DNA of 5,675 nt from an uncultured Cellvibrio sp. (lineage in GTDB: Bacteria; Pseudomonadota; Gammaproteobacteria; Pseudomonadales; Cellvibrionaceae): contig CAMPIG010000321.1 in the NCBI GenBank assembly GCA_946886255.1, positions 1-5,675 on the forward strand, written 5' to 3'. The position numbers and the translations under genes are program-made. The notes under the pieces were generated by a model. That model saw nothing but the letters and a program-made list of their open reading frames with translations, did no database searches and was not told where the DNA came from. Of this stretch, positions 4,258 through 5,675 are shown piece by piece (the stretch's first letter is position 1; every line of letters begins with the position of its first letter).

Positions 4258-5675
4258 TTAAATGTTGCCGAGTTTTAATTGTTCTACCGCATAGTTACAG
4301 GCGCGTGCGGTGAGTGCCATAAATGTCAACGACGGATTCTGCCAGGCGCTTGAAGCCATGCTGGCGCCGTCAGTCACAAACAGGTTAGGCACATCGTGAG
4401 CCTGATTATAACCATTCAGGATCGAGGTTTTGGGATCTTTACCCATTCTTGCGGTGCCCATCTCGTGGATGGACAAACCGGGTGGCCATTCCTCAATAGT
4501 GCGCTGCACATTCTTCAAGCCAGCTGACTCCAGCATTTCCGCTGCGGTATCCGCGATGTCATTGAGCATCTTGATGTCATTGTCGGAATAATCGCATTCG
4601 ATATGCAGTTGAGGCATACCCCACTTGTCTTTTTTGGTGGGATGCAGCGACACCTGATTTTCGTAGCGGGGCAACATCTCGCCGGAGCCGCGCAAGCCGA
4701 ATTTCCACTCGCCTGCACTTTTGATGGCATTTTTAAAGTCGACACCGAAGCCATCTTTATGTGCGAATTGGCTCCAATGTTCGCGCGCAGCACCGCCAGC
4801 AAAAGAGTAACCACGCAGGAAATCTGCATCTTTTTTGGTAACGTTGCGGAAGCGCGGAATGTAAACGCCAGTAGGGCGACGGCCGGAATAATATTCATCT
4901 TCAAAACCGGGCACCGTACCGTTGGCGCCTGCGCCGTACAGGTGGTCCATCAAGTAATGGCCGAGCACACCGGAAGAGTTGGCAATCCCGGTGGGGAAAG
5001 CCTCGCTTATAGAGTTCAACATGACGTGCGTGGTGCCGAGTGTTGATGCGCAGAGGAAAATGACCTTGGCAAAATACTCACGTGTCTCCAGCGTTTCGCT
5101 ATCGATAATGCGCACGCCGGTGGCGCGATTGGTTTTGGGATCGTAGATCACGCTATGCACGATGCTGTTGGTGGCAATCGACAAATTGTTGGTCTTTAAT
5201 GCCGCCGGTAACGTAGAGCTTTGCGTAGAAAAATACGCGCCGAAGGTACAGCCTTTTTGACACTCGTTGCGCGCCATACATTGATAGCGACCCTGTTCGA
5301 TATGGTGCGGTGCGGGTTTGGATAAATGTGCACAGCGACCCATAATTAATTTCCGGTCGCTATATTTTTTTTCAAACTTCGCTTTTAAATCTTTTTCCAC
5401 CGCATTGAATTCAAAGGGTGGTAAAAATTTACTGTCCGGCAACACCGGAATATTTTCCACCGAGCCGCTGATACCCACATGGTGTTCTACATAGTCATAC
5501 CAGGATTCGATATCTTTGTAGCGAATCGGCCAGTCCACGCCATGCCCGTCTTTGGCGTTGGCGGTAAAGTCGAGGTCGCTCCAGCGATAAGACTGGCGGT
5601 GCCACAAGAGCGACTTGCCACCTAATTGATTGCCGCGAATCCAGCTGAAGGGTTTTTCTTGTGGGGTGCTGTAGG
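4258..5675 (-). CDS. GMC-family FAD-dependent oxidoreductase with Fe-S-type Cys cluster (N-terminus outside window)
   Basis: The frame is open from the right edge to the TAA at 4258, giving 471 visible residues; about 90-100 N-terminal residues with the FAD-binding GxGxxG are missing. A TTG at 5607 is an internal Leu, not a start, since YSTPQEKPFSWIRGNQLGGK lies upstream in frame. GNQLGGKSLLWHRQSYRWSD (fragment 14-33) is the conserved GMC segment near the flavin. The C-terminal domain has SIHEMGTARMG (His403) and SSAWQNPSLT (Asn446), the catalytic His/Asn pair, and NLFVTDGA before it. Three cysteines in QCMARNECQKGC (fragment 132, 138, 142) have C-X5-C-X3-C spacing, as in the 3Fe-4S ligands of bacterial FAD glucose dehydrogenase. 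Such enzymes oxidise sugars or glycosides and pass electrons to cytochromes, usually in the periplasm with a small Tat-exported subunit. No such subunit is visible here; it may lie upstream. The exported TIM-barrel gene follows 47 bases downstream. Substrate is unknown. Confidence 0.92.
   Translation of the reverse strand, partial: YSTPQEKPFSWIRGNQLGGKSLLWHRQSYRWSDLDFTANAKDGHGVDWPIRYKDIESWYDYVEHHVGISGSVENIPVLPDSKFLPPFEFNAVEKDLKAKFEKKYSDRKLIMGRCAHLSKPAPHHIEQGRYQCMARNECQKGCTFGAYFSTQSSTLPAALKTNNLSIATNSIVHSVIYDPKTNRATGVRIIDSETLETREYFAKVIFLCASTLGTTHVMLNSISEAFPTGIANSSGVLGHYLMDHLYGAGANGTVPGFEDEYYSGRRPTGVYIPRFRNVTKKDADFLRGYSFAGGAAREHWSQFAHKDGFGVDFKNAIKSAGEWKFGLRGSGEMLPRYENQVSLHPTKKDKWGMPQLHIECDYSDNDIKMLNDIADTAAEMLESAGLKNVQRTIEEWPPGLSIHEMGTARMGKDPKTSILNGYNQAHDVPNLFVTDGASMASSAWQNPSLTFMALTARACNYAVEQLKLGNI

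Noticed and set aside
4603..5046. 147-codon plus-strand ORF antisense to the GMC gene
   Set aside because: It lies wholly inside well-conserved GMC coding sequence and has no recognisable domain.
5605..5607. TTG as the start of the GMC gene
   Set aside because: The frame continues upstream to the window edge with strongly conserved GMC sequence, so the TTG is an internal leucine and the gene is truncated by the window.

Overview
The window looks like chromosomal DNA from a Gram-negative gammaproteobacterium. The best guess is a relative of Cellvibrio or another polysaccharide-degrading marine or soil lineage. Reasons: an oligoribonuclease C-terminus of the proteobacterial type, a REP palindrome with a 5' GTAG, a 275-residue outer-membrane barrel ending in Phe, several Sec-exported proteins, and roughly even base composition. 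The taxon is inferred from gene content; no rRNA or marker gene confirms it.

Layout. At the left edge (+) is the 3' end of orn, then a roughly 315-base gap holding one REP hairpin and, at its far end, a strong terminator. On the minus strand follow a putative porin (460-1287) and a LysR-type regulator (1386-2309). The regulator is divergent from a plus-strand, signal-peptide-bearing DJ-1/PfpI (Hsp31-like) protein (2411-3286); the two share a ~100-base promoter region. A perfect 12-bp bidirectional hairpin separates this gene from a convergent minus-strand operon. That operon is a GMC-family flavoprotein oxidoreductase (from beyond the right edge to 4258), then a secreted xylose-isomerase-like TIM-barrel protein (4210-3338).

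How the genes may work together. The most interesting unit is the operon. The GMC enzyme carries a C-X5-C-X3-C cluster, the spacing of the 3Fe-4S ligands in FAD glucose dehydrogenases, plus the His/Asn pair of GMC enzymes. Its partner is an exported 'sugar phosphate isomerase/epimerase' fold protein, although free sugar phosphates are not expected in the periplasm. This fits an oxidise-then-cleave (or epimerise) route for glycosides through keto-sugar intermediates. That is an inference from fold, motif and synteny. The LysR/DJ-1 pair looks like a local stress- or carbonyl-responsive unit, with the regulator probably controlling its neighbour. The porin seems to stand alone between its own terminator and a possible weak terminator of lysR.

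No tRNA, rRNA, CRISPR array, insertion sequence or phage gene was found. Most of the window is ordinary accessory metabolism; the GMC/TIM-barrel operon is the part most worth following up.
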